A stretch of 32,498 nt of DNA from Cytobacillus horneckiae (GCF_002835735.1 NZ_PISD01000047.1:1-32498), one strand, 5' to 3'. Counted from the stretch's first letter, positions 7,755 through 17,059 are shown. The notes: generated by a model from the letters alone, not told the origin. A program made the numbers and translations.

Positions 7755-8420
7755 TTATATTTCATCTTCCTCTTCATCAATATCAATTAACCTATAAACA
7801 ATGCCATCTTTAACGCGAACTTCAATAATACCGCCATCTTTATTAAAGGCAAAAATCCCGCTATTAAAATCTGTTTGCGCCCATTTAAAAAATATTCCTT
7901 CGTAATCAAAATCCTGTTCGTTCTTAAAAGATAATTCGTAGGTTCCATCCTTGTTTTCCTTTATGTACGATTGAATCCCCCGTTCAAACTCTCCAATATT
8001 CTCTTCAGACAGCTCTTGTGGCATCACATGAAGATCTGCAAATGGCGCTTTTTCTAGAATAATATTTGTGATTGATCTGCCAAGAAGGGTGGTCCATAAA
8101 CTCTCGGCCACCTGGCCAATCATAATTTGCGTCACTTTGTTCTCTTTAGCTTCTTCCGCAATCATGCTGGCAATATCTTTCATGCGGCTTCTCTTAATCA
8201 TTAATTCCGCGCCATATTCATTTGCCACTTCCTTAAATATGGACATATCTACTTTCTTATCTAGCTTATATTCCTTTTCCGGCAAAGGGTCTAGCACGAG
8301 AATAAACAACGATGCACTGAGTTTATTGGCAATATCGGCGCCTCTTCGTATAAGGCGCAAACCATTTTGACCATAGTATACACAAATAAGGATGCGCTCT
8401 TCTTGTTGGAAAGATGACAT
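7755..8420 (-). CDS. Stand-alone KdpD-type universal stress (Usp) domain protein
   Basis: A 221-residue cytoplasmic protein. Residues 8-130 resemble the Usp domain found inside KdpD sensor kinases: ERILICVYYGQNGLRLIRRG at the start, a middle ASMIAEEAKENKVTQIMIGQ segment and a terminal LLGRSITNIILEKAPFADLHV motif. There are no membrane or kinase parts. The remaining 90 residues are acidic and end IDIDEEEDEI, with no recognised domain. A role in sensing nucleotide or potassium status is possible from family alone. GGAAGTG precedes the ATG. It is monocistronic, with a strong terminator behind it, and diverges from the ohr gene. Confidence 0.75.
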   Translation of the reverse strand: MSSFQQEERILICVYYGQNGLRLIRRGADIANKLSASLFILVLDPLPEKEYKLDKKVDMSIFKEVANEYGAELMIKRSRMKDIASMIAEEAKENKVTQIMIGQVAESLWTTLLGRSITNIILEKAPFADLHVMPQELSEENIGEFERGIQSYIKENKDGTYELSFKNEQDFDYEGIFFKWAQTDFNSGIFAFNKDGGIIEVRVKDGIVYRLIDIDEEEDEI

Positions 8421-8512
8421 TCAGTTCACTTCCTTTTAAAATTACAGCTCATTTTTAGAATGAACATTCATCATTAATTCATTCATAAAATAAATGAAAA
8501 TCCTATATGTAC

Positions 8513-8537
8513 GTGTAACATTAATAAAAGAGGATAT
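8513..8537 (+). promoter_or_regulatory. SigB-like promoter of the Ohr gene
   Basis: GTGTAA (8513-8518) and GGATAT (8532-8537), 13 nt apart, each differ by one base from the SigB consensus GTTTAA / GGGTAT. No OhrR-type TACAATT palindrome is visible upstream of the gene. In B. subtilis ohrB is SigB dependent, so stress-sigma control is plausible. Confidence 0.35.
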
Positions 8538-8590
8538 ATATGTAGTAAGAGTTATTATTCATCACAGTTTTTATAAAAAGGAGTGTTATC

Positions 8591-9025
8591 ATGGCAAAAA
8601 AATTATTTACAACTGCCGTTACAGTTACAGGTGGACGTGAAGGAACAGCCGTTTCTAAAGACGGAAATTTCAATATGGCAATCGCCATGCCAGGTACGCA
8701 GCGGGCAAAAGAAATGCCAGAAGCGACAAATCCAGAGCAATTATTTGCTGCAGGATATGCTGCCTGTTTTGAAAGTGCGCTGCAAAACGTATCGAAACTG
8801 GACAAAACCCCAATTGACACTCAAGTCATAGGGAATGTAAGTTTATTGAAGGATGAACAGCAAGGATACAGCCTCGAGATAAAACTCGAAGTTAAAGCTG
8901 CAGGAACTGACCAAAGCACATTGGAGAAACTCGTTCATAAAGCACATGAAATGTGTCCTTACTCAAAAGCAGTGCACGGAAATATCGAGGTCGAATTAGA
9001 AGCTACAGCAGTTGATCAGCTTTAA
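8591..9025 (+). CDS. ohr: Organic hydroperoxide reductase, Ohr/OsmC family
   Basis: A 144-residue thiol peroxidase that reduces organic hydroperoxides in the cytoplasm, using lipoylated protein or dithiols as donor. The two redox cysteines are C59 (AAGYAACFESAL) and C122 (HEMCPYSKAV). The helper residues R16 (TGGREG) and E49 (NPEQLF) are in place, so the enzyme should be active. The length is that of the Ohr subgroup rather than YhfA-type OsmC. AAGGAG lies 8 nt before the ATG. It is a single gene with its own terminator. The lack of an ohrR gene next to it fits an OhrB-like, stress-induced copy. Confidence 0.93.
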   Translation: MAKKLFTTAVTVTGGREGTAVSKDGNFNMAIAMPGTQRAKEMPEATNPEQLFAAGYAACFESALQNVSKLDKTPIDTQVIGNVSLLKDEQQGYSLEIKLEVKAAGTDQSTLEKLVHKAHEMCPYSKAVHGNIEVELEATAVDQL

Positions 9026-9047
9026 GTTCGCAGAATATGAAAAACCT

Positions 9048-9085
9048 TAAGACAAGAGGCACTAGGTGCTTCTTGTCTTATTTTT
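9048..9085 (+). terminator. Terminator of the Ohr gene
   Basis: TAAGACAAGA-G-GCAC (9048-9062) pairs with GTGC-T-TCTTGTCTTA (9066-9080), 15 bp with one G-T pair and a 3-nt loop, then TTTTTG. Confidence 0.9.
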
Positions 9086-9191
9086 GCAACTACACAAAAT
9101 CCTTCTGCAATTATTTGTTTTAGACTAGATAGTATCTGGAAATAAATAAATCTAGGACCTTGAAATGAAATATAGCGGGAGTATGCACATC

Positions 9192-9875
9192 ATGAATATA
9201 TTAAATTTAACAATTGAACTTATAATCGGGTTCTTCCTTCTTTTTATCATCGTCAAAATAGTAGGAAGGAAAATTATCAACCAAATAACCCCTTTTACTT
9301 TTATTTCTTCTATTGTATTAGGCGAATTGCTTGGCAATGCGTTATATGATCACCGCATAGGTGTCTTTTATATTCTATATTCCATGCTATTATGGGCTGC
9401 TTTACTCTTTTCTGTAGAATATTTAGGCCAGAAATATCTATCTTTTCGTGGCTTATTTGAAGGAAAGCCATCAGCTCTTATTAAAAATGGAATAGTCGAT
9501 CGTGAAGCATTAAAGAAAAATAGAATGAACCTTAATCAGCTCCAAAGCCTGCTTAGGCAAAGTGAAACGTTCTCTATCCGAGAAGTTGCTTATTGTTATT
9601 TAGAAGCGAACGGTTCTATAAGCATATTGAAAAAGAACAAGTATCAAAAAACGACCCAAGGAGATTTCAATATGGCATTAAAGCCTGCTTATGTGCCTGT
9701 TACACTTATTCGGGATGGTGAAGTCTTATGGGATGAACTTAAAGATTTATCATTAGATGAATCTTGGTTAAGAACAAAACTCTCTTCTCAAGGTATTTCT
9801 AAGTACAGTCATGTTTTCATAGCCGAATGGCTAGAGGATGACGGGCTTTTTGTACAGCTTAATGAACCGCATTGA
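9192..9875 (+). CDS. DUF421 (YetF-like) membrane protein
   Basis: Three hydrophobic segments in the first 80 residues, then a soluble two-part DUF421 domain. It resembles B. subtilis YetF throughout: GRKIINQITPFTFISSIVLGE, LLGNALYDH, NLNQLQSLLRQ and the ending AEW. Family members occur in Bacillus membranes, and a related 2Duf protein affects spore heat resistance; the molecular role is not settled. The frame opens at 9165 (AGGA 7 nt upstream), but I prefer the ATG at 9192 (228 codons incl. stop). GGGAG lies 10 nt before it and the YetF N-terminus aligns there. A second, broken DUF421 gene lies at 24310. Confidence 0.88.
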   Translation: MNILNLTIELIIGFFLLFIIVKIVGRKIINQITPFTFISSIVLGELLGNALYDHRIGVFYILYSMLLWAALLFSVEYLGQKYLSFRGLFEGKPSALIKNGIVDREALKKNRMNLNQLQSLLRQSETFSIREVAYCYLEANGSISILKKNKYQKTTQGDFNMALKPAYVPVTLIRDGEVLWDELKDLSLDESWLRTKLSSQGISKYSHVFIAEWLEDDGLFVQLNEPH

Positions 9876-9970
9876 TTGAAAAAAAAGAGTATACACCTAG
9901 TCGCTTTTTTCCCACGAGCTAATCTTCGAAGCTTTTTTCCTTTGCTTAGTAGGATGTTCTCCCTATTGCG

Positions 9971-10017
9971 ATGAAAAAGTCTAATTTCTCGGTTTTGCTA
10001 ATGAGAAATTAGACTTT
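9971..10017 (-). terminator. Terminator downstream of the biotin operon
   Basis: AAAGTCTAATTTCTC (9976-9990) pairs perfectly with GAGAAATTAGACTTT (10003-10017). On the minus strand the stem is followed by TTTTT. It lies about 75 nt after the bioB stop and between convergent genes, so it may also stop the DUF421 transcript. Confidence 0.8.
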
Positions 10018-10090
10018 AGTTACTTCATAATAGGCCTAATTATTGAAAATCACATCTCGAAAAAACATCTATCTAATGTGGATAAAACAA

Positions 10091-11089
10091 TTAAGAAGAA
10101 AATGCTTCTTCTTGTTTTGAAACTAATTCAATCTCGAACCCTAAGTCCTCTAGCATTTTTATATCTTGATTTTTTTCTTGCCCTTCCGTTGTTAAATAGT
10201 TTCCTAAGAAAACACTGTTCGCTGCATATAGACCTAGAGGTTGCAAACTTCCTAAATTTATTTCACGTCCACCTGATATACGAATTTCCTTCGTAGGATT
10301 GATATAACGAAATAGCGCTAACACTTTAAGACAATAACGAGGGTTTAATTCTTGAACACCCTCTAGTTTTGTCCCATCAATTGCATGAAGAAAATTTACA
10401 GGAATAGAATCTGCGTCTAACTCATGCAATACACGAGCAATTTCGATGACATCTTCTTTCGTTTCCTTCATTCCAATAATGGCTCCAGAACAAGGTGAAA
10501 TGCCATGCTTTTTCACAATTTCAACCGTATTTACACGGTCATCATATGTATGTGTAGTTGTAATATATGAATGATGCTTCTCAGAAGTGTTTAAATTATG
10601 ATTGTACCGATCGACGCCTGCTTGTTTTAATTGAGCTGCCTGTTCTTCCTTTAATAGGCCTAAGCAAGCACATACTTTTAGTCCATATTTTTCTTTGATT
10701 TCTTCAACTGCTTCACTGACAACATTGACATCCTTTCTAGTCGGCCCTCTGCCACTGGCGACAATACAATACGTTCCAACTTTATTTTCAAATGCCCGTT
10801 TAGCGCCTTCTAAAATTTCCTCTTTCGAAATAAATGGATACTTTTCAATTTCAGCAGTGGAAATAGAAGACTGTGAGCAGTAACCACAGTCTTCAGGGCA
10901 ATATCCACTTTTCGCATTAATGATCATATTTAATTTAACTTTCTTTCCATAATAATGCTTACGAATCTGAAAAGCACCATTCATTAACAGCAGTAAATTA
11001 TCATCTTTACAATTAAGAATGCTACTAGCCTCTTGATTACTAATTTTTTTCCCCTCAATCACTTCTTGTGCTAATTGTAACCAATTCAT
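10091..11089 (-). CDS. bioB: Biotin synthase BioB
   Basis: A 332-residue radical-SAM enzyme that inserts sulfur into dethiobiotin, the last step of biotin synthesis. The SAM-binding [4Fe-4S] cluster ligands are C64, C68 and C71 (CPEDCGYCSQ), with a Tyr before the third Cys as usual. YNHNLNTSE and the RISGGREINLG segment, which carries the Arg ligand of the second cluster, are present. The start overlaps the bioY stop (ATGA) with GAGGAG 8 nt upstream. It is last in the bioD-A-Y-B operon and is followed by a terminator. Confidence 0.98.
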   Translation of the reverse strand: MNWLQLAQEVIEGKKISNQEASSILNCKDDNLLLLMNGAFQIRKHYYGKKVKLNMIINAKSGYCPEDCGYCSQSSISTAEIEKYPFISKEEILEGAKRAFENKVGTYCIVASGRGPTRKDVNVVSEAVEEIKEKYGLKVCACLGLLKEEQAAQLKQAGVDRYNHNLNTSEKHHSYITTTHTYDDRVNTVEIVKKHGISPCSGAIIGMKETKEDVIEIARVLHELDADSIPVNFLHAIDGTKLEGVQELNPRYCLKVLALFRYINPTKEIRISGGREINLGSLQPLGLYAANSVFLGNYLTTEGQEKNQDIKMLEDLGFEIELVSKQEEAFSS

Positions 11090-11682
11090 ATCGTTCTCTC
11101 CTCTTGTACTTTGATAGGTTGGCCATTTCGATTTTTATGAAATACTTTATATAATCTTGTAACTAAAATGCCAGCAATAACTGAAATCACTATATCGCCG
11201 AAAATACTATAAACAAAACCAACCATCCATACATGTGCCCAGCTACTTTGGATGCCCATCCATATATTTAGTGCCAAATATAGATAAGGTACCCCTATTA
11301 AGTAAATCACCAATAATCCTGCCAAATTAGCAAAAATAAATTGATATGTCTTTGGGTTGGCTATTCGTTCAATTATCCATCCCACTACAAATGCCCCAGC
11401 AATAAAACCAATTAAATAACCAAATGTCGGTTGTAGAAAATAACCAATCCCTCCTCCTTGTGTAAAGACAGGAAGACCTGCTAAGCCAATCCCGACATAT
11501 ACAAGCTGACTTTGCATCCCTCTTTTACTTCCTAATAAACTCCCAGCTAAAAAGACAAACAGGACTTGCAGTGTAAACGGAACATATGGTAACGGAATTT
11601 TAATAAATGCCCCAATAGCTGTTAAAGCAGAAAATAAAGAAATGAAGGCTAATGAAACGGTTGAGTTCTTATTAATCTTCAA
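11086..11682 (-). CDS. bioY: Biotin transporter BioY (ECF S-component)
   Basis: A 198-residue membrane protein with six hydrophobic segments. It is the substrate-binding S-component of the energy-coupling-factor biotin transporter. Family marks are [18 protein letters not shown] near the start, [28 protein letters not shown] near 68-95 and the conserved loop before the last helices. It lies between bioA and bioB with 4-base overlaps on both sides. AGGAGGTG in the bioA 3' end gives it a strong ribosome site. The ECF ATPases (EcfA/EcfT) are not in the window and are normally encoded elsewhere. Confidence 0.97.
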   Translation of the reverse strand: MKINKNSTVSLAFISLFSALTAIGAFIKIPLPYVPFTLQVLFVFLAGSLLGSKRGMQSQLVYVGIGLAGLPVFTQGGGIGYFLQPTFGYLIGFIAGAFVVGWIIERIANPKTYQFIFANLAGLLVIYLIGVPYLYLALNIWMGIQSSWAHVWMVGFVYSIFGDIVISVIAGILVTRLYKVFHKNRNGQPIKVQEERTI

Positions 11683-13058
11683 GCACCTCCTTTAACGAAG
11701 GCATTATCAAAATATTGCTGTATCGCTTCATTTGTTAGATCAATCATGGTCCTTATTTCCTCTTTTGTAATTACATAAGGCGGCATAAAATAAAGAACGT
11801 TTCCTAATGGTCTTAGGAGCAAGCCTTTCTTTAAAGCAATTTGATAAATTTGATATCCAACTCTATCTTTACTAGGAAAAGGTTCTTTTGTCTCTTTATC
11901 TATTACTAGTTCAATAGCCCCTACCATACCAGTTTGTCTGTACTCGCCAACGTATGACTGGTGATGAAATACACTGGATGCTAACTCCTTCATGAAGGCG
12001 CCTTTCTCTTCAATCTGTTCTATGTAATGTTCTTCTTCAAATATTTGTAATACCTCATATGCCACTCTGCAGGCTAAAGGATTACCTGTATAACTATGAG
12101 AATGTAAGAAAGCTTTCATCGTTTCATAGTTATCATAGAATGCCGCGTACACTTTTTCAGTAGTTAGAACGACGGACAATGGTAAATAACCGCCTGTTAA
12201 GCCCTTTGATAAACACATGAAATCAGGTGTAATTCCAGCTTGTTCACAGGCAAACATCGTTCCCGTTCGACCAAATCCTACTGCAACTTCATCTGCTATA
12301 AGATGGACATCATATTGCAGACACAGCTCCTTTAAATTCTTTAAATAAGAAGGAGGATACATTTTCATTCCCGCCGCAGCTTGAATTAATGGTTCAATAA
12401 TGATAGCGGTCAGCTCTTCATGATGCACCTTTAATTTTTCTTCCACAAATGATAGACACGGTGTGTTGCAACTGTCAGGCTTCTTATTAAATGGGCATCT
12501 AAAGCAATCGGGTCCTTGTGCTCGCACCGTATCCAGTAATAAAGGTTGAAAGACCGCATGATATAGATCCACTCCTCCAACAGATAGTGCACCCAGGGTT
12601 TCCCCATGATAGGCATCTGTTAAAGCTAGAAAGCGTTTTTTATTTGGTTTATTTTTTTGCATATGATATTGAAAGCTCATTTTTAAAGCCACTTCTATCG
12701 CAGATGATCCATTATCAGCAAAGAATACTTTAGTTAATCCATCCGGAGTGATTTCTGCAAGCTTTTCTGCTAAAAAAATGGCTGGTTCATGAGTAAAGTT
12801 GGCAAATATCGCGTGTTCTAATTGAAAAGCTTGATTGGCTAAGGCGGTACTAATACGTTTATTAGAATGTCCGAATAAATTGACCCACCAAGAAGATACA
12901 GCGTCAATATACTGCTTTCCATTTTCATCATACAAGTAAATGCCTTTCCCGCTTTTGATCACAATAGGAGGAAGCTCTTCATAATCCTTCATCTGAGAAC
13001 AAGGGTGCCAAACATGATTTAAATCTCTTCTTTGTAAGGTTGAAATGGTTGAAATCAT
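11679..13058 (-). CDS. bioA: Adenosylmethionine/lysine-8-amino-7-oxononanoate aminotransferase BioA
   Basis: A 459-residue class III PLP aminotransferase that makes 7,8-diaminopelargonic acid from KAPA. The PLP lysine is K285 ([14 protein letters not shown]), the pyridine-binding Asp is D256 ([12 protein letters not shown]), and W57-W58 of SSWWVN lines the substrate site. A Cys-rich loop at 185-201 (CFRC...CNTPC) is like that of Bacillus BioA/BioK proteins, some of which use lysine instead of S-adenosylmethionine. The donor here is not decided by what I can see. It overlaps bioD and bioY by 4 bases each. Confidence 0.96.
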   Translation of the reverse strand: MISTISTLQRRDLNHVWHPCSQMKDYEELPPIVIKSGKGIYLYDENGKQYIDAVSSWWVNLFGHSNKRISTALANQAFQLEHAIFANFTHEPAIFLAEKLAEITPDGLTKVFFADNGSSAIEVALKMSFQYHMQKNKPNKKRFLALTDAYHGETLGALSVGGVDLYHAVFQPLLLDTVRAQGPDCFRCPFNKKPDSCNTPCLSFVEEKLKVHHEELTAIIIEPLIQAAAGMKMYPPSYLKNLKELCLQYDVHLIADEVAVGFGRTGTMFACEQAGITPDFMCLSKGLTGGYLPLSVVLTTEKVYAAFYDNYETMKAFLHSHSYTGNPLACRVAYEVLQIFEEEHYIEQIEEKGAFMKELASSVFHHQSYVGEYRQTGMVGAIELVIDKETKEPFPSKDRVGYQIYQIALKKGLLLRPLGNVLYFMPPYVITKEEIRTMIDLTNEAIQQYFDNAFVKGGA

Positions 13059-13747
13059 ATACTAAACAACCTTTCGAAAAATTCAGTATCTTCCAGCAGA
13101 AAATTCTTTAAAGCTGATAGATTTTTAAACTTTGGAATGACTATAGAAGGTAAGTCAGTGATTTTCCCAATTGTTTTTATGTTATTACTCTCCAGTTCGG
13201 TACCTTCAAACGCATTAAATACTATACCAGCAATTGGGATATTATTCATTTTAAGTACTTCGACCGATAGTAATGTATGATTAATCGTGCCTAATTTTGT
13301 ACGGGCAACTAATACTACAGGTAACTGTGATTGTTGAATTAAGCGGAGAAAATGATAGTTGCGTTGTTCATTTAATGGAACATACAAGCCACCTGCCCCT
13401 TCACAAATCACATAGTCATACAAAGACTTTAGCTGCTCAATATGTTGTAGAATGACCTCTCCTTCTATTACTGTGCCTTCTAACATGGCAGCATAATGAG
13501 GTGAAGCAGGCTCTTCAAAAGAATAACTATTCAAATGCCCTTCTACTAAGATTTCTTCACTGAATGATTGATAAAATGCCGTATCTCCATAATATGCCTT
13601 CGAATTCTCTACAATGATTCCTGTTTGAACAGGCTTGTAAGGTGTGACGGTTTCTCCTTTTGCTTGAAAATATCGCATGAAGTATGCCGTTACTAAAGTT
13701 TTTCCGACATCTGTATCTGTGCCAGATATCCAAAAATGCTGTGTCAT
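13055..13747 (-). CDS. bioD: Dethiobiotin synthetase BioD
   Basis: An ATP-dependent enzyme that closes the ureido ring of 7,8-diaminopelargonate. The P-loop GTDTDVGKT (residues 9-17), the KPVQTG segment with the catalytic Lys near 37, and [10 protein letters not shown] near 111-120 are all present. The frame opens at 13762, but GGAGG at 13756-13760 lies 8 nt before the ATG at 13747 and overlaps the upstream region, so 13747 is the start (230 residues, MTQHFWISG). It is the first gene of the biotin operon. The BirA operator ends only 16 nt upstream. Confidence 0.95.
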   Translation of the reverse strand: MTQHFWISGTDTDVGKTLVTAYFMRYFQAKGETVTPYKPVQTGIIVENSKAYYGDTAFYQSFSEEILVEGHLNSYSFEEPASPHYAAMLEGTVIEGEVILQHIEQLKSLYDYVICEGAGGLYVPLNEQRNYHFLRLIQQSQLPVVLVARTKLGTINHTLLSVEVLKMNNIPIAGIVFNAFEGTELESNNIKTIGKITDLPSIVIPKFKNLSALKNFLLEDTEFFERLFSI

Positions 13748-13762
13748 AAGATATTCCTCCAT

Positions 13763-13796
13763 ATATGTAAACCAATATAAAAAGAGGTTAACATAT
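13763..13796. promoter_or_regulatory. BirA operator of the biotin operon
   Basis: ATATGTAAACC (13763-13773) and GGTTAACATAT (13786-13796) form an inverted repeat with one mismatch and a 12-nt AT-rich spacer. This matches the Firmicute BirA site (TTGTTAACC...GGTTAACAA type). It lies directly upstream of bioD and over the presumed promoter. Biotinyl-AMP-bound BirA should repress bioDAYB. Confidence 0.85.
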
Positions 13797-14134
13797 TAAA
13801 GACAATCTTGTAAATATATATTCTCTAAACAAGAGGAAGAGGATGACCTGCATGCCCAATGTAAAACTGCTCCCTCCATTTGTACCTATAGATCTCATAA
13901 ACACTAATTTATGTTAAATGTAGACAAAGAAAAGAAGTTCAGCACGATCAACCTTTGTCTCTATAAATTCTTTAACACAAATGGAATTTGATCTAGTTAT
14001 AATAGAAAATTCCTCTCTTTGATAGCTTTCTATATAATGAATCTCTAGAAATACGTACAATGATCATTCGTTAACCCACATCATTTCTGCAATAAATAAG
14101 CACTGAGAATACTTACGATATAGGGGGCTTATGC

Positions 14135-14212
14135 TTAACACTCAGTTGCTGCAGCTGCTCTTTTCTTTATCTCGATAAAGCCAAGATGTTGATATAGACC
14201 AAATCTTAACCA
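14135..14212 (-). pseudogene. C-terminal scrap of a GNAT acetyltransferase
   Basis: The minus strand reads WLRFGLYQHLGFIEIKKR and ends AAAATEC at a TAA (14135-14137). The GLYQHLGF pattern is typical of the last strand-helix of GNAT acetyltransferases (LYEKLGF). No upstream coding sequence continues it. This is the only content I can point to in the gene-free stretch 13797-14251, which is otherwise AT-rich with no clear structure. Confidence 0.4.
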
Positions 14213-14251
14213 TTGATATGATAAAATATATGTGGACAAAGAGAGGTGAGG

Positions 14252-14712
14252 ATGATTTTATCGAGGAAAATAATCTCAGCTTCAATATCTGGTACTCTTT
14301 TTACCGTTTTATTAGGTTTCATCTGGACAAATCCTTTTGGAGATAATATAACTTCAATTCAAAATTATTTATTTTCTGTAATTTCGGTTACACCTATTTA
14401 TATGATGTACAGTATGCCAGTTATAATGATCTATGGGATTTTAACCTCTATTATTAGTGATAAAATAGGAGAGTTTATTTCGATTAAAGCGAAAGAAACT
14501 AACGCAGAAATATTTGTTTCAGGAGCCTTACATATCGTTTTTAGTTTAGTATTATTTTGGATTAGCATAGGAGCCTCTTTGTTATTTTTATTACCGATAG
14601 ACTATTGAAAAGCCGAAATAAAAAGTACGAGTGGTTGGAAGCCATTAAAAGTTTAGCCATCCCTTTGTTGACGTGGCTCATATTAATGGGTATTGTTTGG
14701 GGATATGATTAA
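14252..14712 (+). pseudogene. UPF0715-like small membrane protein, frameshifted
   Basis: From the ATG at 14252 (GAGAGG at 14241-14246; a GTG at 14246 is also in frame) 118 codons run to a TGA at 14606-14608. They contain three or four hydrophobic segments and the MPVIMIYGILTSIISDKIGE segment, which resembles B. subtilis YwlA/YoaG-type UPF0715 proteins. From 14595 another frame continues DRLLKSRNKKYEWLEAIKSL then a hydrophobic helix LLTWLILMGIVWGYD and a TAA at 14710. The join fits the C-terminal part of the same protein after a one-base length change near 14590-14605. Restored length is about 153 residues. Sequencing error or true inactivation cannot be separated. Confidence 0.55.
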
Positions 14713-14904
14713 AAGGACGTTTCTCGTCTTCCTACATTCCATAATATGTAAAATTTATAGATGTAGATGCCTGGAAGGGCATTATGGTTTTTGAAGGGGC
14801 TTACCAAATATGTGTAACTACTATTAAAATAAGACTAGCTAATATCAGGTTGATCATTACATATTACGGAAGGTGTAGCAAGAGGACTATTTTTTAATAA
14901 AGTG

Positions 14905-15090
14905 AAACTTCCATCCGTGTTATCCTTCATCCCCCCACTGGTGGTTAGTGGGGGCTCTCTCGCAGGATGCGGGTCACTAAGGCGGGTTGCCACAGGACGT
15001 GCCGTATTTAGTCTGAGTTCTGATTATCAGGCTTTTACGGTCAGTTTCACCAATAAAGCTTTCTCTAAACTTTGAGGCAGGGGCATCAAA
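14905..15090 (-). mobile_element. GC-rich structured segment, possible IS200/IS605-like right-end relic
   Basis: This stretch is clearly richer in G+C than its surroundings. It holds a stem of CCCCCACT (14932-14939) with AGTGGGGG (14947-14954). On the minus strand a frame with KYGTSCGNPP and stops runs into the hairpin, recalling the end of tnpB genes, whose last codons and 3' end form the guide (omega) RNA and terminal hairpin. No tnpA or recognisable tnpB body is present. Another structured RNA is possible. The flanks 14713-14904 and 15091-15289 show nothing else. Confidence 0.3.
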
Positions 15091-15289
15091 CCAAAATATA
15101 CATTTTATTCCTTAAACATGATGGAGACCTTTAAACCTTAATTATTGTTCATAATAGAATCATAGACGATCTAAATTATTATACTCGTAACCTCTTGATA
15201 GGGAATAGCTACAGCAGCAAAAAAAAAGAAAAGTTTCTAGTATGAACCATGTGATAGAATTGCGTAAACTCCGATAAATAAAAAACTTT

Positions 15290-16304
15290 TTACGGCATAA
15301 TTTTCTGCATTGTACTTATTTTTTCTCCCGTGATTCTTTCGTATATACTTCTTTCAATATATTGAGCTGTCAGCATGCCTGGAATGACTCTTTTTACATT
15401 TTTTATATCATTGCATAGCACGATAATGACTAAATCACTTTTTGGATAAAAGCATAGCTGCGTGGCATAGCCACCTGGAATTGACCCGCTATGGCCTACA
15501 GATGTTTCTCCGAGTTTATCTGTAATGATAAAGCCAAATCCATAACCATATTTCAAAATGGTATTTTGAGCATGGATCTTTTGCATCTCTTCTATCAACG
15601 GTTTATTGATAAGCTTCCCATCATTGAGTCCGACTATAAATTTATGTAAATCACCGGTTGTTGATAGGATGTCTCCACTTCCAAAGAAAGCAGTAGCATG
15701 AAATAATGGTGTTTTCTTACCATTTTTATGCCCCTTTGCGTAGTCGTCATTAATAATTGAAACAAATGAACTATTATTCATCTTGAGTGGTAAAAATATA
15801 TTCTGCATTATAAAATCTTCATATTTCACTTGTGAAACCTTCTCTACAATTAATGCTAGCATCAAATATCCTGTATTGTTATAGGCAAACTTTTCTCCTG
15901 CCTTAAAGTTTCTCTTCATATCACAAATCTTTTTCGCTATATTGATTGGTTTATTCTCTTCATTTAAATTAAATGCTTTTCTACACATAACAAAATTCTT
16001 TAATCCAGACGTATGATTCAAAAGATGGATAATTTTTTATATCTTCTTCTAAGGAATTTATATCTAAATAGTTATTTACTGGTTCGTTTATATTTAACAT
16101 TCCTTTATCATACAATTGAATGATTGCTGTAGCTGTAAAGATCTTCGAAATTGAGGCTATCATAAATCTTGTCTCTGAACTGTTTTCACTCTTCTTTTCT
16201 TTATCAGCAAACCCATACCCTTTATTAACTAAAACATCGTTACCCTTCGCTAAAAAAATACTGCCATTAAAAGTACTAAAATGATTGTCAATCCAATTTT
16301 TCAA
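15290..16304 (-). pseudogene. Serine beta-lactamase-like hydrolase, split by a frameshift
   Basis: The first part starts at a TTG (16304) with GGAGG 8 nt upstream and carries the nucleophile motif SISK (S51-K54). It then runs out of frame after EEDIK. The second part (from about 16030, listed start TTG 16021) carries IIHLLNHTSGL, the YNN motif (AYNNTGY) and HSGSIPGG, and ends at 15290. The frames meet in an A6 run on the minus strand (16033-16038); five A would restore one class C/PBP4*-like protein of about 337 residues. All active-site parts survive, so this is either a recent mutation, a sequencing slip, or a slippery switch. No signal peptide is seen. It would act as an esterase or peptidase, not necessarily on beta-lactams. 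Confidence 0.85.
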
Positions 16305-16430
16305 AACTCTTACCTCCGAAAAATTCTAAAATTACAGATTAAATGCTATATTATCGTACTGGGATTAAGCAAGGAATAGCTATAAGAAATATCCTGTACA
16401 CGCATAGACTCTAACATTCTTAAATTAATT

Positions 16431-16465
16431 ATTAAATTAGACATAGAAGCAGAATCTAATTTAAT
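16431..16465. terminator. AT-rich hairpin after the maa gene
   Basis: ATTAAATTAGA (16431-16441) pairs perfectly with TCTAATTTAAT (16455-16465) across a 13-nt loop. It follows the acetyltransferase gene by 34 nt on the minus strand. The T-tail is poor, so the terminator call is weak. Confidence 0.4.
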
Positions 16466-16498
16466 TTATTTACTCAGCCCCTCTCGTTCCACAACAAT

Positions 16499-17059
16499 TT
16501 ATTCTTCCATTCGTTTAATTATTTTTGCAGGATTTCCACCCACCACCACATTATCTGGCACATCTTTTGTTACAACTGCACCTGAAGCGATTACGACATT
16601 ATTACCTATTTTAACGCCTTGATTAACCATAGCTCTCCCACCAATCCAGACATTATCACCTATTTTTACTGGAATTCCGTATTCTGCACCAGATATTCTT
16701 TCATTTGCTTCCAGTGGATGAGTCGCAGTATAAATATGAACTCCGGGTGCAATAAAGCAGTTATTACCTATTTGAATCTCACTAACATCAAGAAACACAC
16801 AATCAAAATTAGCATAAAAATTTTCCCCAATGTGAATGTTGTAACCATAGTCACATCGAAAGGTTGGCTCTATGTAAAAGTTCCTTCCTGTGGAACCAAA
16901 TAGTTCCTTTAATATTTCCAACCTCTTGTTATCATCAGTTTCGAGTGAGTCATTAAATAATCTCGTTAACCTTCTAGCGTTCGTTCTTTCTCTTAGCAAT
17001 TCTGGGTCAGCTGCATAATAAAGTTCACCATTCAACATTTTTTCTTTTTCATTTTTCAT
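16499..17059 (-). CDS. maa: Maltose/galactoside O-acetyltransferase (left-handed beta-helix)
   Basis: A 186-residue hexapeptide-repeat transferase that moves acetyl from acetyl-CoA to a sugar hydroxyl. The N-terminal Mac domain ([19 protein letters not shown]) is followed by hexapeptide coils from about 65 to 180 (IHIGEN, IQIGNN, VKIGDN, VKIGNN). The catalytic His is H114 in [11 protein letters not shown], and W138 and the NPAKI ending are as in the family. The length equals B. subtilis Maa. AAGGTG precedes the ATG. It is a single gene. Confidence 0.94.
   Translation of the reverse strand: MKNEKEKMLNGELYYAADPELLRERTNARRLTRLFNDSLETDDNKRLEILKELFGSTGRNFYIEPTFRCDYGYNIHIGENFYANFDCVFLDVSEIQIGNNCFIAPGVHIYTATHPLEANERISGAEYGIPVKIGDNVWIGGRAMVNQGVKIGNNVVIASGAVVTKDVPDNVVVGGNPAKIIKRMEE

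Noticed and set aside
8521..8820. 99-codon minus-strand frame over the ohr start
   Set aside because: Antisense to ohr, which has both active cysteines and a good ribosome site.
12431..12733. Short open frames inside bioA on both strands
   Set aside because: bioA is complete and has its catalytic lysine; the other frames have no support.
13797..14130. Riboswitch or leader RNA between the biotin operon and the membrane gene
   Set aside because: No conserved riboswitch core or strong stem could be found by eye in this AT-rich gap.
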